64,000 bases of DNA from Galbibacter mesophilus (GCF_023721415.1 NZ_JAMQVC010000001.1:806001-870000), one strand, 5' to 3'; positions 33,677 through 43,787 are shown, numbered from the stretch's first letter. A program made the numbers and translations. Notes: a model not told the origin generated them from the sequence alone.

Positions 33677-36352
33677 TTACCTAACCCCCGCAGAAAAGTC
33701 TTGTGGTGCCATTTGCGGTTGTCGTGTAGTACCGGAACCTCCGGTGTCGTTATATATAATCCACTCTTCAAAAGTGTAAGTAGGGTTATTAGTAGTTATG
33801 TTGGAGGCCCTAAGAGCCCTTCCATCTTCAAATTCGTGGTTAGTACCAGAACCGTCTTCACCTGGCACGCCAAAGACATCGACAACTTTGCCATTGCCGT
33901 CTACCAATTCTATATTGTCGTCACCGTTGGAATCAGCTGCACCCCCCGTACCTCCTTCCATAGTTGGTTTAAAACCGTAAACCGATTCAAAAGCAAGTGA
34001 ATCTGCGGCGATAACAAATGTGCTTTGTGGCGGGATGGTATGGGCAGAAAGGTCTATTACACTGCGCTCAGTATAGTCCATATTGGCATTTGTGTATCGG
34101 CGTAATTGCCAACCAGATAGATTTACCTCTTTTGAACCGGAATTGTACAGCTCAATAAATCGCATGTTGCTTGCTGTAGAACTATTATCGGGATCAGCTA
34201 TTTCTGAAATGAATACGAATTCGCTGGTATTTTGAAGCGAACAGTCCTCATAAGGTTCATCAAACTGAAAATCGGATTTATTTCTTACGTACAAACGGTC
34301 GCGTAGCGGGATTAAAACAATTTTCCCGTTTCCATTTTCTACGGAATCACCCAAAAAGTTAGCACTGGGCAGTAACGGAATGGTAAATGTTTCGTTGCAA
34401 TTAGCAATTACATTATTTTCTGAATATACTCCGTTTTCGTCCTCAAACTGAAAGCCATCGACCAACACCAAAGTATTATTGTAATTATACGATGATAATC
34501 CATTTAAATTGACTTTTATGGGATTTATAAAACTACCTGATTGTGATTTCAAAATGTGATCCGTAGGAATTTCAGTTACCAAAATTCCCTTTTCATCATA
34601 GGTTAAGATTACATTCCTCAAAGCAATTTCCACCGAAGTATTTAACGGAATTTCATGTGATGCATCAAAACGAATCTCTATCCCACCTGTTTCATCCTGA
34701 AGAATCATTTTTTCTTCTGAAAGGTTTCCAGAAGCGGCATCAGAGATTACAGTCCCCTTTATTTTAATATTGTCTAAAATTGTTTTAGAGCTTTCTGCGT
34801 AAAGTGGTAAATCGATTATGGCAACCTGTTTTGCACTTTCCAAAACATTGCATGGCTGGTTAATCATACCTATAACATCCTCTTCACTTCTGATACGAAA
34901 CGTGTAGCCTTCATCATATTGTAAAATACCGATAATACTACCGTTTGTAGTCGGCAAGACATTTTCACCTTTTGAAAATCGTCGTGAAGTATTCATGACA
35001 ATTTCATTGGCCAAACAATCCGTCAATATTGCTTCTGTATCCCGGTTGTTCTCAACAAAAGTACCTTCCGAAGCAAATTGTACATCATTCAACTGAACAA
35101 GCTTTCCAATATGTTCCTCTGAAAGCTCGGTTATAGAAACCAATTCTGGTGTGACCGTTCCCAAAGTATTTTCAGCATAGAAAAAGCGATAAAAATCTTC
35201 TTCTTCTATTCCTTCCAATTCATTTTCTTCATGGATTAAACCTAAAACGAATTCTCCTTTAACTTTATCAATTTGCATTCCTTTTGTGGAAATCGTGAAA
35301 TTCTCTCCTATGCCAAAGCCTTTTTCAGAAAGATTGGTTTCATCTACTAGAATTTTAATCCCACCACTTTCATCCTGAACATATATTTCCTTATAAAAAT
35401 TACCTGAAGCATCGTTAGCCGTAATAGTTCCGGAGAAAATTAAATTTTCAGAGATCTTGACGGCATCACTTTCGTGCAATTCTTTGATTTCTGAAATAGT
35501 AGCATTTGCCGTTGGAGTTTCGCAATAAAATTCCACATCGTTGCAGCGAGCGTTATTCATCGCGACATCTTCCAGCTCACGAATAGTAAGAATATATTCT
35601 TTTTTATTTCTAGTAAGTACTCCCGTGATGCTTCCATTTCCCAAAGGCATAAGTACGGATTGAAAATTGGCATAGCCACTACTTTCCATGAGAAGTTTGT
35701 TCTCTCCGCAATTAGTGAGTGTTCGTATGGTTGTTTCTTCTGGCTCAGCAAAAGGCTTACAAAGATCTTCTGGGGTTACTTCTACACCCGTAATTGTAAC
35801 CAGCGTATTTATAGCAGTAGAATCCAGTTGCGATAAGGTAAATTCTTTAGGCTGAATACTCTTTAGTGGTTCGCAGGAAACAAAAATATGCTCATTGATT
35901 TTGGCAGCTGGCAATCTCCCTACTTGAGATGTTCCAAAAGCTGAAAATACGCCCCCCAACTTAAAAACCCCGTTTTCATTATCTAAAAACAAGCCTTTTG
36001 TTTTAATTAAAATCTTTTGTCCGATGGGATAAAAAAGATAGAGATCTCGAAAATCTAAGTTCAATTCAAAACCTGAACTTGGGTTTTCTTCTGAATTCTG
36101 AATGACTAATCGTCCAAAAAAATTATTTTCTTCATCAGAAGACACCACATAACCCTCAATAATAAAGTCATCCTGAACTTCAAGCAACTCACCTTGATAA
36201 AGATCCTTAACATCTTCAAAAGTGGCATTAGCTACTAAATTTTCGTCAAAACAAATATCGTTTGGTGTTTTATAGTTATCGTCTTCCGCGCAGCTATTCA
36301 TCAATAGAAACAAACTGATGAGTAAGAATGGTATGTAAGTAATTCTATCCAT
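33677..36352 (-). CDS. Lipoprotein with three DUF5689-like modules and C-terminal lamin-tail domain
   Basis: An 891-residue surface or outer-membrane lipoprotein starting MDRITYIPFLLISLFLLMNS with Cys21 as lipid site. Three similar modules follow, each beginning with a helix and a beta pattern like an OB fold: from NATFEDVKDLYQGE, from NATISEIKELHESD and from VAIIDLPLYAESSK. Each contains a phrase of the type GNFYKEIYVQDESGGIKILV. The C-terminal ~190 residues are a lamin-tail domain (FVFISEIADPDNS, RFIELYNSGSKEVNLSGWQL). Start ATG 36352 overlaps the stop of the upstream receptor gene (TAATG), so the two are translationally coupled. OB-type and lamin-tail domains also occur fused to secreted EEP nucleases, as in ExeM. 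Here such an enzyme is encoded next door. Confidence 0.85.
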   Translation of the reverse strand: MDRITYIPFLLISLFLLMNSCAEDDNYKTPNDICFDENLVANATFEDVKDLYQGELLEVQDDFIIEGYVVSSDEENNFFGRLVIQNSEENPSSGFELNLDFRDLYLFYPIGQKILIKTKGLFLDNENGVFKLGGVFSAFGTSQVGRLPAAKINEHIFVSCEPLKSIQPKEFTLSQLDSTAINTLVTITGVEVTPEDLCKPFAEPEETTIRTLTNCGENKLLMESSGYANFQSVLMPLGNGSITGVLTRNKKEYILTIRELEDVAMNNARCNDVEFYCETPTANATISEIKELHESDAVKISENLIFSGTITANDASGNFYKEIYVQDESGGIKILVDETNLSEKGFGIGENFTISTKGMQIDKVKGEFVLGLIHEENELEGIEEEDFYRFFYAENTLGTVTPELVSITELSEEHIGKLVQLNDVQFASEGTFVENNRDTEAILTDCLANEIVMNTSRRFSKGENVLPTTNGSIIGILQYDEGYTFRIRSEEDVIGMINQPCNVLESAKQVAIIDLPLYAESSKTILDNIKIKGTVISDAASGNLSEEKMILQDETGGIEIRFDASHEIPLNTSVEIALRNVILTYDEKGILVTEIPTDHILKSQSGSFINPIKVNLNGLSSYNYNNTLVLVDGFQFEDENGVYSENNVIANCNETFTIPLLPSANFLGDSVENGNGKIVLIPLRDRLYVRNKSDFQFDEPYEDCSLQNTSEFVFISEIADPDNSSTASNMRFIELYNSGSKEVNLSGWQLRRYTNANMDYTERSVIDLSAHTIPPQSTFVIAADSLAFESVYGFKPTMEGGTGGAADSNGDDNIELVDGNGKVVDVFGVPGEDGSGTNHEFEDGRALRASNITTNNPTYTFEEWIIYNDTGGSGTTRQPQMAPQDFSAGVR

Positions 36353-39096
36353 TAAAAACTTATTGCGAGGTTTATGAAAAAAGTCCTTCCGAAGCCATAC
36401 CAATATTTGTTTCCAAAAAGAGGTGCGCCTCTTAAATCATCGTCATACGCTTGACCAAAATTTGCATTTCTACTCTGTTCAAAACCACCTGTGCGGTAGG
36501 TTACATCAAAAAGGTTGTTGAAACTTCCGAATAGACTGACGTATTTCTTTTTAATAAGCCATGATTTGCCTGCGGTAAGGTTTAACAAATAAATCGCTGG
36601 TAATTTTTCTTGATGTAACAACCTCTGCACTTCTTCATTTGTTGCATTTGGAAAGGTTCCTCCTTCGGGGTTCTGCAAAAAGCTATCGGTACGTTTAATT
36701 CCAGAAATATCAACGTAATTATCATCCATGTAATTAGCGGTAAGTCCCACCCACCAATATTTTCTACTTCTGTACTCTACACCAACTGAATATGCTTTTT
36801 GCGGGCCAGCCGAAATTTTATAATCTTTAATGCGGGCTTTCCCCAAATCAAGTTCTCCAGCTAGATTTATAAGTTCATCTTCGGCTCCAGCGGTATCAAA
36901 ATTGATAGTTACATTGGCATTGTCGGTATAACGGAAATCTCCATAAGCGGCCACGGCGGTAAGTTTTATTTCTGAAGTTGCCTGATAACTAAAACCCAGT
37001 TCGCCGCCTACGTGTCTTTTACCTATTCCCGTAACTACTTCTTGCACAAAATCACTTCCCACTCCAGCGTCTACGTAGAAGTAATTAATGTCTGTATCGT
37101 TCAAAAAATTCGTATAATATCCAGTGAGTTTAGCGGTAATCTTAGGCAGTCTCAATTGATAATTCAATGTTCCCGAATACACCGTTATGGACGACAAACT
37201 GTCTACTGTTTTATTGTTTTCCCGAGCGTTCACGAATGAATTTTGAAGGGTAGGAGCATCGGTGAAATAAGTTCCTTGAATATTTACAACATGACGATTA
37301 CTGAACTTATAGGTGACCCCAGACTTTACTCCGTAATTGGTAAACGACAACGGTTCACTGTTCCCTTCTGAAGTAAGAGGAAAACGTTCATTCAAAAATA
37401 TTCCGTTACGTTGATAATCGGTTTGAGAAAGCTGCGCTGCCACGAAGAAGCTCATCCTTTCAAATTCTAGATTGGCCTGCAAAAACGCATCATACAAACT
37501 GGAAGTCATTTCATAATGGTAACTTATTTTGTCGTTTACTCCCTTTGCTGATGGATCATTAAAATTATTTCTTGTGTTGGAAAACGGATCGATGTCATCG
37601 TGGTAATCGCTCCCCAATAAATCTTTTAGCAAACCGTAATTATCGGTAAAACTTGTTTTTCCCCTAATTCCAGCATCCAATTTTATAAAAGGAGATAGGG
37701 TATAACTTGAAGTAAGGTTGAAGAACCATTGATTTTCGTCGGTGGTATCATCGTAAAGTATATACGAGCTTTTCCCTTCCTTCGATCCGGATGCATTGGC
37801 TCGGTATAAGGAATTCCAATGAAGCTGAGGATTATTCTTAAAACCTTCTTCAGCCAGATTGGCGTTTTCAAAATTGGCCCCCAATGAATTATTGATGTAA
37901 ATGCTTGGAAGGTATCGGTAGTAATCGGGATTCGGACTAGGAGCATCGAAATATCCCAAACGACTGCTGGCAAAGGTTCCAAACTGGTGGCCAATCCCCA
38001 ACTTTAGCAAAAAGTGTTTCCCTGTATAATTGTAATTGAACATCACAATAGGCTCTTGAATGTTCCGCACCCGAGAATTTCTTCTTTCTCCATCTTGAAA
38101 ACCCCAGTACGGATTGTATTTTCTGCCTACCAAGTCAAATACCTCCTCCGTAATTGGTGCAGATTTACCACGCCGATTCGGAGTGTAAAATGCAGTCGCA
38201 TAAATATTATTTCTTTTATTTATTTGATACCCGACGGAAGCAAATACAGAGTATGCATCGTAAAGAGTTCCATCAATATAACCATCATCTGCCCAGCGTT
38301 TGGAAGCAGATAGTGAGTAAGAGAGTCCATTTTTCCCTACGCCCGAATTGTAGGTGGCCATTAATCTGCCTGTGTATGTTCTATTTGAAAAAGAAGAAGA
38401 AATTCTAAATCCGGGACGCATTGCTGCGGGATCCGTTGTAATATTTGTTGTTCCCAAAATGCCACCAAAACTATAAGGATTAGCATTTATTTCATTGAAA
38501 TATTCTTGATTTCGAAATACATCATTCAATCCGCCCCAATTCTTCCATTGCGGTCGACCATTGAAAACACGATTCATCGGGAGACCATTTATCATTAAAT
38601 CCCCATATTTAGAATCGTACCCCTTGACTTTAAAGAAGGAAGAACTAAAGTCGAATGCTGCGCGGGTTAGAAACAAATCCCTAGTAGCTTGGAGCATTCC
38701 CCCAGAAAAATCGGCATCTACATCATCTACAAAATCATTTTCAGTAAGTGTTACGGTATTTTCATGCTGAAGATCCTTAACGTCTGCCTCCAATAGTATT
38801 TTTCCAAAATTTATTTTTTGACCGAATTTTTTGGTGAATGGCAGCTTTTTTGATTGATAACCTTCTTTCCTTAGAACCAAAATATTATCACCATTTTCAA
38901 CTTCTGTGAAATAAAAAGAACCATCTTTTAGGGTATTGGATTTTAAGAATGTATTTTCGACAGAAACGTTTACACCAAAAATTGGTTGATTGGAACGTGC
39001 ATCAAAAATAAAACCCTCAATTTCCTTTGTCTGGGCAAAGGACATTTGAATAATTAGAATATAGAAAAATAAACACTTAGCACTCATTTTCAGCAT
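36352..39096 (-). CDS. TonB-dependent receptor paired with the DUF5689/lamin-tail lipoprotein
   Basis: A 914-residue outer-membrane receptor. The signal peptide (MLKMSAKCLFFYILIIQMSF) is followed by a carboxypeptidase-like domain (IEGFIFDARSNQPIFGVNVS), a plug (RAAFDFSSSFFKVKGYDSKY, MINGLPMNRVF) and a barrel with final FFINLAISF. The plug is short and begins with a disordered stretch instead of a clear TonB box. ATG 39087 (Met4) is an alternative start. The stop overlaps the lipoprotein start by one base. The layout recalls SusC/SusD pairs, with the lipoprotein in place of SusD. The substrate is not known; DNA or nucleotides are proposed from the neighbours. Confidence 0.9.
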   Translation of the reverse strand: MLKMSAKCLFFYILIIQMSFAQTKEIEGFIFDARSNQPIFGVNVSVENTFLKSNTLKDGSFYFTEVENGDNILVLRKEGYQSKKLPFTKKFGQKINFGKILLEADVKDLQHENTVTLTENDFVDDVDADFSGGMLQATRDLFLTRAAFDFSSSFFKVKGYDSKYGDLMINGLPMNRVFNGRPQWKNWGGLNDVFRNQEYFNEINANPYSFGGILGTTNITTDPAAMRPGFRISSSFSNRTYTGRLMATYNSGVGKNGLSYSLSASKRWADDGYIDGTLYDAYSVFASVGYQINKRNNIYATAFYTPNRRGKSAPITEEVFDLVGRKYNPYWGFQDGERRNSRVRNIQEPIVMFNYNYTGKHFLLKLGIGHQFGTFASSRLGYFDAPSPNPDYYRYLPSIYINNSLGANFENANLAEEGFKNNPQLHWNSLYRANASGSKEGKSSYILYDDTTDENQWFFNLTSSYTLSPFIKLDAGIRGKTSFTDNYGLLKDLLGSDYHDDIDPFSNTRNNFNDPSAKGVNDKISYHYEMTSSLYDAFLQANLEFERMSFFVAAQLSQTDYQRNGIFLNERFPLTSEGNSEPLSFTNYGVKSGVTYKFSNRHVVNIQGTYFTDAPTLQNSFVNARENNKTVDSLSSITVYSGTLNYQLRLPKITAKLTGYYTNFLNDTDINYFYVDAGVGSDFVQEVVTGIGKRHVGGELGFSYQATSEIKLTAVAAYGDFRYTDNANVTINFDTAGAEDELINLAGELDLGKARIKDYKISAGPQKAYSVGVEYRSRKYWWVGLTANYMDDNYVDISGIKRTDSFLQNPEGGTFPNATNEEVQRLLHQEKLPAIYLLNLTAGKSWLIKKKYVSLFGSFNNLFDVTYRTGGFEQSRNANFGQAYDDDLRGAPLFGNKYWYGFGRTFFINLAISF

Positions 39097-39138
39097 TGTA
39101 GTCTATAAATATAATACAAATTAGTATATTTACTACTT

Positions 39139-40194
39139 ATGATAGAAAATAAAGTCAAAATAAGTGCGTTAATTTTACTGTTCACTAATTTGGCAGTTAA
39201 TGAATTGATTTGCCAATCAAAGGACTATCTCGTAACATCCATTGTTTTTTATAATGTTGAAAATCTATATGATACAAAAAACGATACCCTTGTATTTGAT
39301 GACGACCGAACGCCGGGAGGGAAGTATAAATGGACTAAAGAACGCTACAAAAGTAAAATTGAAAGGATAGCAACTACACTTTCCAACACTACAACCAGCA
39401 CCACAGGTTCATCTCCAGACATCATAGGTTTGGCAGAAATTGAAAACATAAATGTCGTAAGAGACTTGATAAACCATCCCAAACTTCAAACATTAGATTA
39501 CGGAATAATTCATCAGGATTCCCCGGACGAAAGAGGTATTGATGTAGCACTTATCTACAAAAAAGACCGTTTTATCCCAAACGAATCTGTTTTTAGGAAA
39601 CTGATAATTTATAATGAAGAGGGTTACCGCGATTACACGAGAGATCAATTGGTGGTAGATGGGTATTTAGATAGCGAACTTTTCTGCTTCATAGTAAACC
39701 ATTGGCCGTCCCGAAGTGGGGGCGAACAAAGAAGCAAGCCTTTTAGGGAAGCCGCTGCACGATTGAACAAAAAAATAATAGATTCCGTCACTTGGAAAAA
39801 TCCTGAAATAAAATTGATAAGCATGGGCGATTTTAACGATGATCCCACCGATGATTCCTTTAAAAAAATACTTAGAACTAAAGGGAATCGGGAAGAACTG
39901 GAGAATGAAAATCTCTACAACCCTATGGAGAAGCTTTACAAAATAGGAATTGGATCGCTTGCATATCGTGATAAATGGAGTCTTTTCGACCAGTTTTTTT
40001 TCACTGAAAATTTAACCCGCAACCAGACCGGTTATCAATTTTGGAAAGCTGGTGTTTTTAATGCCGATTACTTAAAAACAAAAACCGGAAAGTACAAGGG
40101 ATATCCATGGCGCAGTTATGCCGCTGGTGCATATACCGCTGGATATTCCGACCACTTTCCGGTGTATATCTATTTGGTAAAAGAAGTTAAGTAA
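39139..40194 (+). CDS. Secreted endonuclease/exonuclease/phosphatase (EEP) family protein
   Basis: A 351-residue exported hydrolase. The N-terminus (MIENKVKISALILLFTNLAV) is signal-peptide-like and ends near LICQS. EEP motifs are present in order: FYNVENLYD, GLAEIEN (catalytic Glu), NHWPSRSGGEQRSK, GDFNDDP (Asp/Asn) and SDHFPVYI (Asp/His). The family includes DNase I-like nucleases and phosphodiesterases, and the closest form here resembles the catalytic part of ExeM-type extracellular nucleases. It is divergent from the TonB receptor gene with only 42 bp between starts, which suggests shared control. Confidence 0.9.
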   Translation: MIENKVKISALILLFTNLAVNELICQSKDYLVTSIVFYNVENLYDTKNDTLVFDDDRTPGGKYKWTKERYKSKIERIATTLSNTTTSTTGSSPDIIGLAEIENINVVRDLINHPKLQTLDYGIIHQDSPDERGIDVALIYKKDRFIPNESVFRKLIIYNEEGYRDYTRDQLVVDGYLDSELFCFIVNHWPSRSGGEQRSKPFREAAARLNKKIIDSVTWKNPEIKLISMGDFNDDPTDDSFKKILRTKGNREELENENLYNPMEKLYKIGIGSLAYRDKWSLFDQFFFTENLTRNQTGYQFWKAGVFNADYLKTKTGKYKGYPWRSYAAGAYTAGYSDHFPVYIYLVKEVK

Positions 40195-40226
40195 CGCTTT
40201 TAAGAACCACCCTTCTCTCTTCCGAA

Positions 40227-40661
40227 TTAATCAAACCAAAGCATGTAAGGAATACGTAAAAGAATTAAAAACAATCCTATCCCGTAAAACAATGCTATTT
40301 TGCCAAATTTTCGCTTAGAACTTACTTCTTTTTTATGCTTGCTCCATCCAATTGTAATCAAAGCAACTGCGATAATATTAGTAAAAGGGTGCTCTATTAA
40401 AATTAATCGAAGTAAATCGTTACCCATTACACCGCCATCTTGCCAAGCAGAAAATCTAGGTGACACGAAATACAGAATGAGTCCGATAAGCAATTGAATA
40501 TGTGTAAAAATAAGAGCGAACAAGCTTATTCGCAAGTCTTTAGCCATGCTGAAATCTTTATTTTTAAAATATCCTACCATGGCATTCAAGAATGCAATAG
40601 CCAATACTAAGAGTGTAAAATAGGCCCAATAGGAATGCAAGTGATTTAATGCAGTATACAT
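40227..40661 (-). CDS. Small four-span membrane protein, cytochrome b-like
   Basis: A 144-residue protein with four predicted membrane helices and several histidines near membrane faces (HLHSY at 7-11, THIQLL, IEHPF, WSKHKK). It resembles short flavobacterial proteins often labelled cytochrome B, starting MYT.L.H.HS. Heme binding is not proven by the sequence. The gene is convergent with the EEP gene and has a -7 element at 40687-40694, next to the fold-back element. Confidence 0.65.
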   Translation of the reverse strand: MYTALNHLHSYWAYFTLLVLAIAFLNAMVGYFKNKDFSMAKDLRISLFALIFTHIQLLIGLILYFVSPRFSAWQDGGVMGNDLLRLILIEHPFTNIIAVALITIGWSKHKKEVSSKRKFGKIALFYGIGLFLILLRIPYMLWFD

Positions 40662-40686
40662 GAAATATAAATGTTTGTTAGTTCCT

Positions 40687-40694
40687 CAAAAATA
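40687..40694 (-). promoter_or_regulatory. Candidate -7 promoter element of the small membrane protein gene
   Basis: On the minus strand TATTTTTG lies 25 bp upstream of ATG 40661. The expected -33 region would fall at the edge of the fold-back element starting at 40711, so the element may supply part of the promoter. Confidence 0.45.
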
Positions 40695-40710
40695 AGAATT
40701 AAAGCTTGAT

Positions 40711-40876
40711 TATACCAGTTCTTATTTGAAATTACCGAAAAAGAAAAATGTTTATTTTTTTCTTTATAAGAAGAAGAAAACTAAAGCATAGCCATAGCTA
40801 CGTTTTCTTTTTATTCTGAAATAGAAAAGGAAAAAAGGGCGTTTTATAGAAGTAATTTCAAACGGGAAATGGTATT
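40711..40876 (+). mobile_element. MITE-like fold-back element, copy 1
   Basis: A 166-bp non-coding element with 25-bp imperfect terminal inverted repeats (40711-40735 and 40852-40876, 20 of 25 matching). The ends begin ATACCA and the inner parts read TTTGAAATTAC. The centre holds AAAGCATAGCCATAGCTACG. The reverse complement of 62890-63053 aligns with it along its full length. No transposase is encoded, so it would depend on an enzyme elsewhere. Confidence 0.75.
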
Positions 40877-40897
40877 TCGCTTCAGAAAGAAATAAAA

Positions 40898-40931
40898 AAA
40901 TCCCGACGATGGTTTTACCAAGTCGGGATTT
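40898..40931 (-). terminator. Intrinsic terminator after the TonB receptor gene
   Basis: The stem AAATCCCGAC/GTCGGGATTT is followed on the minus strand by TTTTATT. Confidence 0.85.
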
Positions 40932-40953
40932 GCAAAATTATAGTTCTTTCTTT

Positions 40954-43701
40954 TTAGAAATTAAAGCGAAGGCTAGCATTCCATGTTCTACCAAAACCAA
41001 AGAATACTCTATTGGATGTTGAAATTCCTTGATAAGTATCATCACCTGGTTGCGCAAATATATTAGTGTCTGATTCCGCTATATAGGTTTCATCTAAAAC
41101 ATTATTTACATTTACTCTAAAGTTCATAGTAGTACTATCCTTAAATAATGGAAAGTTAAGAGACAATCCAGCATCTAAAAGCCCATAAGAAGGCAATTGC
41201 AATGCACCTTGGTCGTCAATATCAGTTGCATCGAAATCTGCATAAAGATTATCAGCAAAACGGTAGCCAGCATCTATGCTCAAGAACTCAAACAATCTAT
41301 AGTCTGCTCCCAAAAATGCTGTTAATTGTGCCGCATCTCCCACTTTAACACCGTCTAACTCCAAAACCTCTTCAGCAGGCTGTCCATTTATGATAATAGG
41401 ATCTTGATCATTGTCAAAATAAGTCGCACTTACATCATCTTTATACTCCCAGTTTCCAATAGAAAACATTCCATTAATACCAAGTTGATCAAGTTGTAAT
41501 CTACCATCAAATTCTGCTCCCATGTGCACTTGGGTAATTCCTAAAAGGTTGGCAGTTCCTCTGATTTCATCTGGCTGTCCTTCATTAAAAGTAGCAGTAA
41601 CCGATTCGAAACGATCTGCCCAACTTGTTCTGTAAAGGTTTACATTGGCTCTAAACATAGAGCTTCTGTAGCCATAACCTACCTCCACACCTGTAACTTT
41701 CTCATTTGTAAGATTAGGATTTACAGAATTGGAGAAGTTAATGAAAACTGCATCAAACAAAGGCTGCTTGGAATAATACCCACCGTTTACAAATACATTG
41801 TTATGTGAATCTATATTCCAGTTAACACCTCCTTTTATGTTACCGCCCCAAATATTTTCAAAATCGGTTTTGGCCGGTGGTACCTCGCTGAAAAATTCTT
41901 CACGGGCAAATCCTTGATTGGATAGTGCTCCCTGAATAAATCCAGTCACATTTTCAGTAAATTCATACTCAATTTGACCAAAAACACCAAACCAATTTAC
42001 ATATCCTATATTGTAGTAATCAATTTTTTCTTCATCATCTATGTCTCCAAAAACCCACCAAGGTTGATTAGCATCATAAGTTTCAAAGAAAATATTAGAT
42101 TGTGTTGGGTCGTTTACAGGATTATTTCTGTCATCTGTCTGCTGATACGCATCTCCACCCAAACGGTCATTTACTCTTCTGTAGTGATATCCTTTATAAT
42201 TTCTTAAATCAATTCCGAAATCTAAGGTTAGTTGATCGTTTATCTCCGTATTCAAATTAGCCAAAATACCATACCAGTTGTGAGAATTGATAGAGGCTCT
42301 TCTTGTAATACCATTGGTATTGTTTTCATTCGGATTTAAATCACTGTTGTTTAAATACAAACCGTTGATTTGTTGCCTTGGTTGCGGACTAAAATCAGGC
42401 ACTAACTGTCCGCTGTTGTAATTTACAATATCGTCTACTCTTATCAAGCCGTCGCTTGTTCTTGGAAGTTGAAACTGACGCTGTCCGTTTATTTCTCCTA
42501 TCTCACCAGTTCCTCCTCCTCTACCAAAGGAAGCATAGGTTGATGTTTCCAAAGTCATTGCAGAATTGATATTCCAACTCCAGTTAAGACTCAAAATAGG
42601 TTTGTGGTAAAAATTTCTTCGGAAGTTGTATTCTTCTCCATTTTTATATCCCCAATCACTGTTGTATCGTCTATCTGGATCAGTTCCATTTCCGTACTGA
42701 ATGTAATCGCGTATTGTTGGCGCAAAATCCCTCTGATGATGCCATTGTGGAGCCCCTGTAACCGTAAATTCCAATTGATGGCTATCTGAAGGCTTGTAAC
42801 CTAGAGCGAAAAAATAATTGTATCCCTCAAAATCACTACCGTCCACATACATAGCTCCACCGGTACGACTGAACAGCGCTGAAGCAGACCAGCCGCTATC
42901 CATTAATCCTGTGGAATAGGCGCCTATAGATTTCACATAACCATCGTTACCGATTGTGCTTCCTATAAAACCACCCTCTGCTCTTAAAGAACTTTTAGTA
43001 ACTACATTAATGGTACCCCCAACCGAAGAAATGGCTAATTTGGACGATCCCAAACCACGCTGTACCTGAATTGCAGAAGCAACATCACTTAAACCAGCCC
43101 AGTTACTCCAATATACTTGTCCGTTTTCCATATCATTAACGGGAACTCCGTTAATCATTACGGCAGAATTCTGTGTGTCAAAACCACGAATATTAATCCT
43201 CGCATCTCCAAAACCACCTCCAGTTTTAGTTGCGTAAATGGAAGGTGTATTATTCAATATTTCAGGAAATTCCTGAGAACCCAATTTTTCTTGAATTTCC
43301 GCTGCTTTTACAGTAGATACCGCTACGGGCGTTTTTCTGTCCTTTGCAATATCCTGAACCCCTGTAATAATCACTCCTTCTAATTCTTCCGAAGAAATAG
43401 CTATTGAAATAGTCCCTAAATTTAAAGAACTACCCGTAAGTGCATAACTTACATCTTTTGAAGAATACCCGACATAGGAAACGGTTAATTTTCCCGTATT
43501 TGAAGAAACATTAAGCGTAAAATTTCCATCAAAACCTGTAGTGGTTCCTATGCTCGTACCTTTAACCACTATATCGGCCCCAGGTAAAGGCTCTCCTAAA
43601 TCTTGGTCTATAACCTTACCAGTTACAACCCCTTGGGCAAAGCCCCAAAACGAAACGAAAATGAACAATGCTGTTAAAATCCAATTGTAAGTTGTTTTCA
43701 T
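40954..43701 (-). CDS. TonB-dependent receptor with carboxypeptidase-like domain
   Basis: A 915-residue outer-membrane transporter. Signal peptide to about FWGFAQG, then a carboxypeptidase-like domain (VVTGKVIDQDLGEPLPGADI), a plug (DARINIRGFDTQNSAVMING, VQRGLGSSKLAISSVGGTIN) and a barrel ending in ASLRFNF. No SusD-like gene is adjacent and no riboswitch is seen, so the substrate is open. It has its own promoter (43788-43795) and terminator (40898-40931) and is therefore monocistronic. Confidence 0.92.
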   Translation of the reverse strand: MKTTYNWILTALFIFVSFWGFAQGVVTGKVIDQDLGEPLPGADIVVKGTSIGTTTGFDGNFTLNVSSNTGKLTVSYVGYSSKDVSYALTGSSLNLGTISIAISSEELEGVIITGVQDIAKDRKTPVAVSTVKAAEIQEKLGSQEFPEILNNTPSIYATKTGGGFGDARINIRGFDTQNSAVMINGVPVNDMENGQVYWSNWAGLSDVASAIQVQRGLGSSKLAISSVGGTINVVTKSSLRAEGGFIGSTIGNDGYVKSIGAYSTGLMDSGWSASALFSRTGGAMYVDGSDFEGYNYFFALGYKPSDSHQLEFTVTGAPQWHHQRDFAPTIRDYIQYGNGTDPDRRYNSDWGYKNGEEYNFRRNFYHKPILSLNWSWNINSAMTLETSTYASFGRGGGTGEIGEINGQRQFQLPRTSDGLIRVDDIVNYNSGQLVPDFSPQPRQQINGLYLNNSDLNPNENNTNGITRRASINSHNWYGILANLNTEINDQLTLDFGIDLRNYKGYHYRRVNDRLGGDAYQQTDDRNNPVNDPTQSNIFFETYDANQPWWVFGDIDDEEKIDYYNIGYVNWFGVFGQIEYEFTENVTGFIQGALSNQGFAREEFFSEVPPAKTDFENIWGGNIKGGVNWNIDSHNNVFVNGGYYSKQPLFDAVFINFSNSVNPNLTNEKVTGVEVGYGYRSSMFRANVNLYRTSWADRFESVTATFNEGQPDEIRGTANLLGITQVHMGAEFDGRLQLDQLGINGMFSIGNWEYKDDVSATYFDNDQDPIIINGQPAEEVLELDGVKVGDAAQLTAFLGADYRLFEFLSIDAGYRFADNLYADFDATDIDDQGALQLPSYGLLDAGLSLNFPLFKDSTTMNFRVNVNNVLDETYIAESDTNIFAQPGDDTYQGISTSNRVFFGFGRTWNASLRFNF

Positions 43702-43787
43702 GTTGTCTGATTTATTTTATCCGTACAAAAGTCTCATATAAAATAGATTCAGGGATTAAGCCATTGTTAAATAATTTAACATGTATA

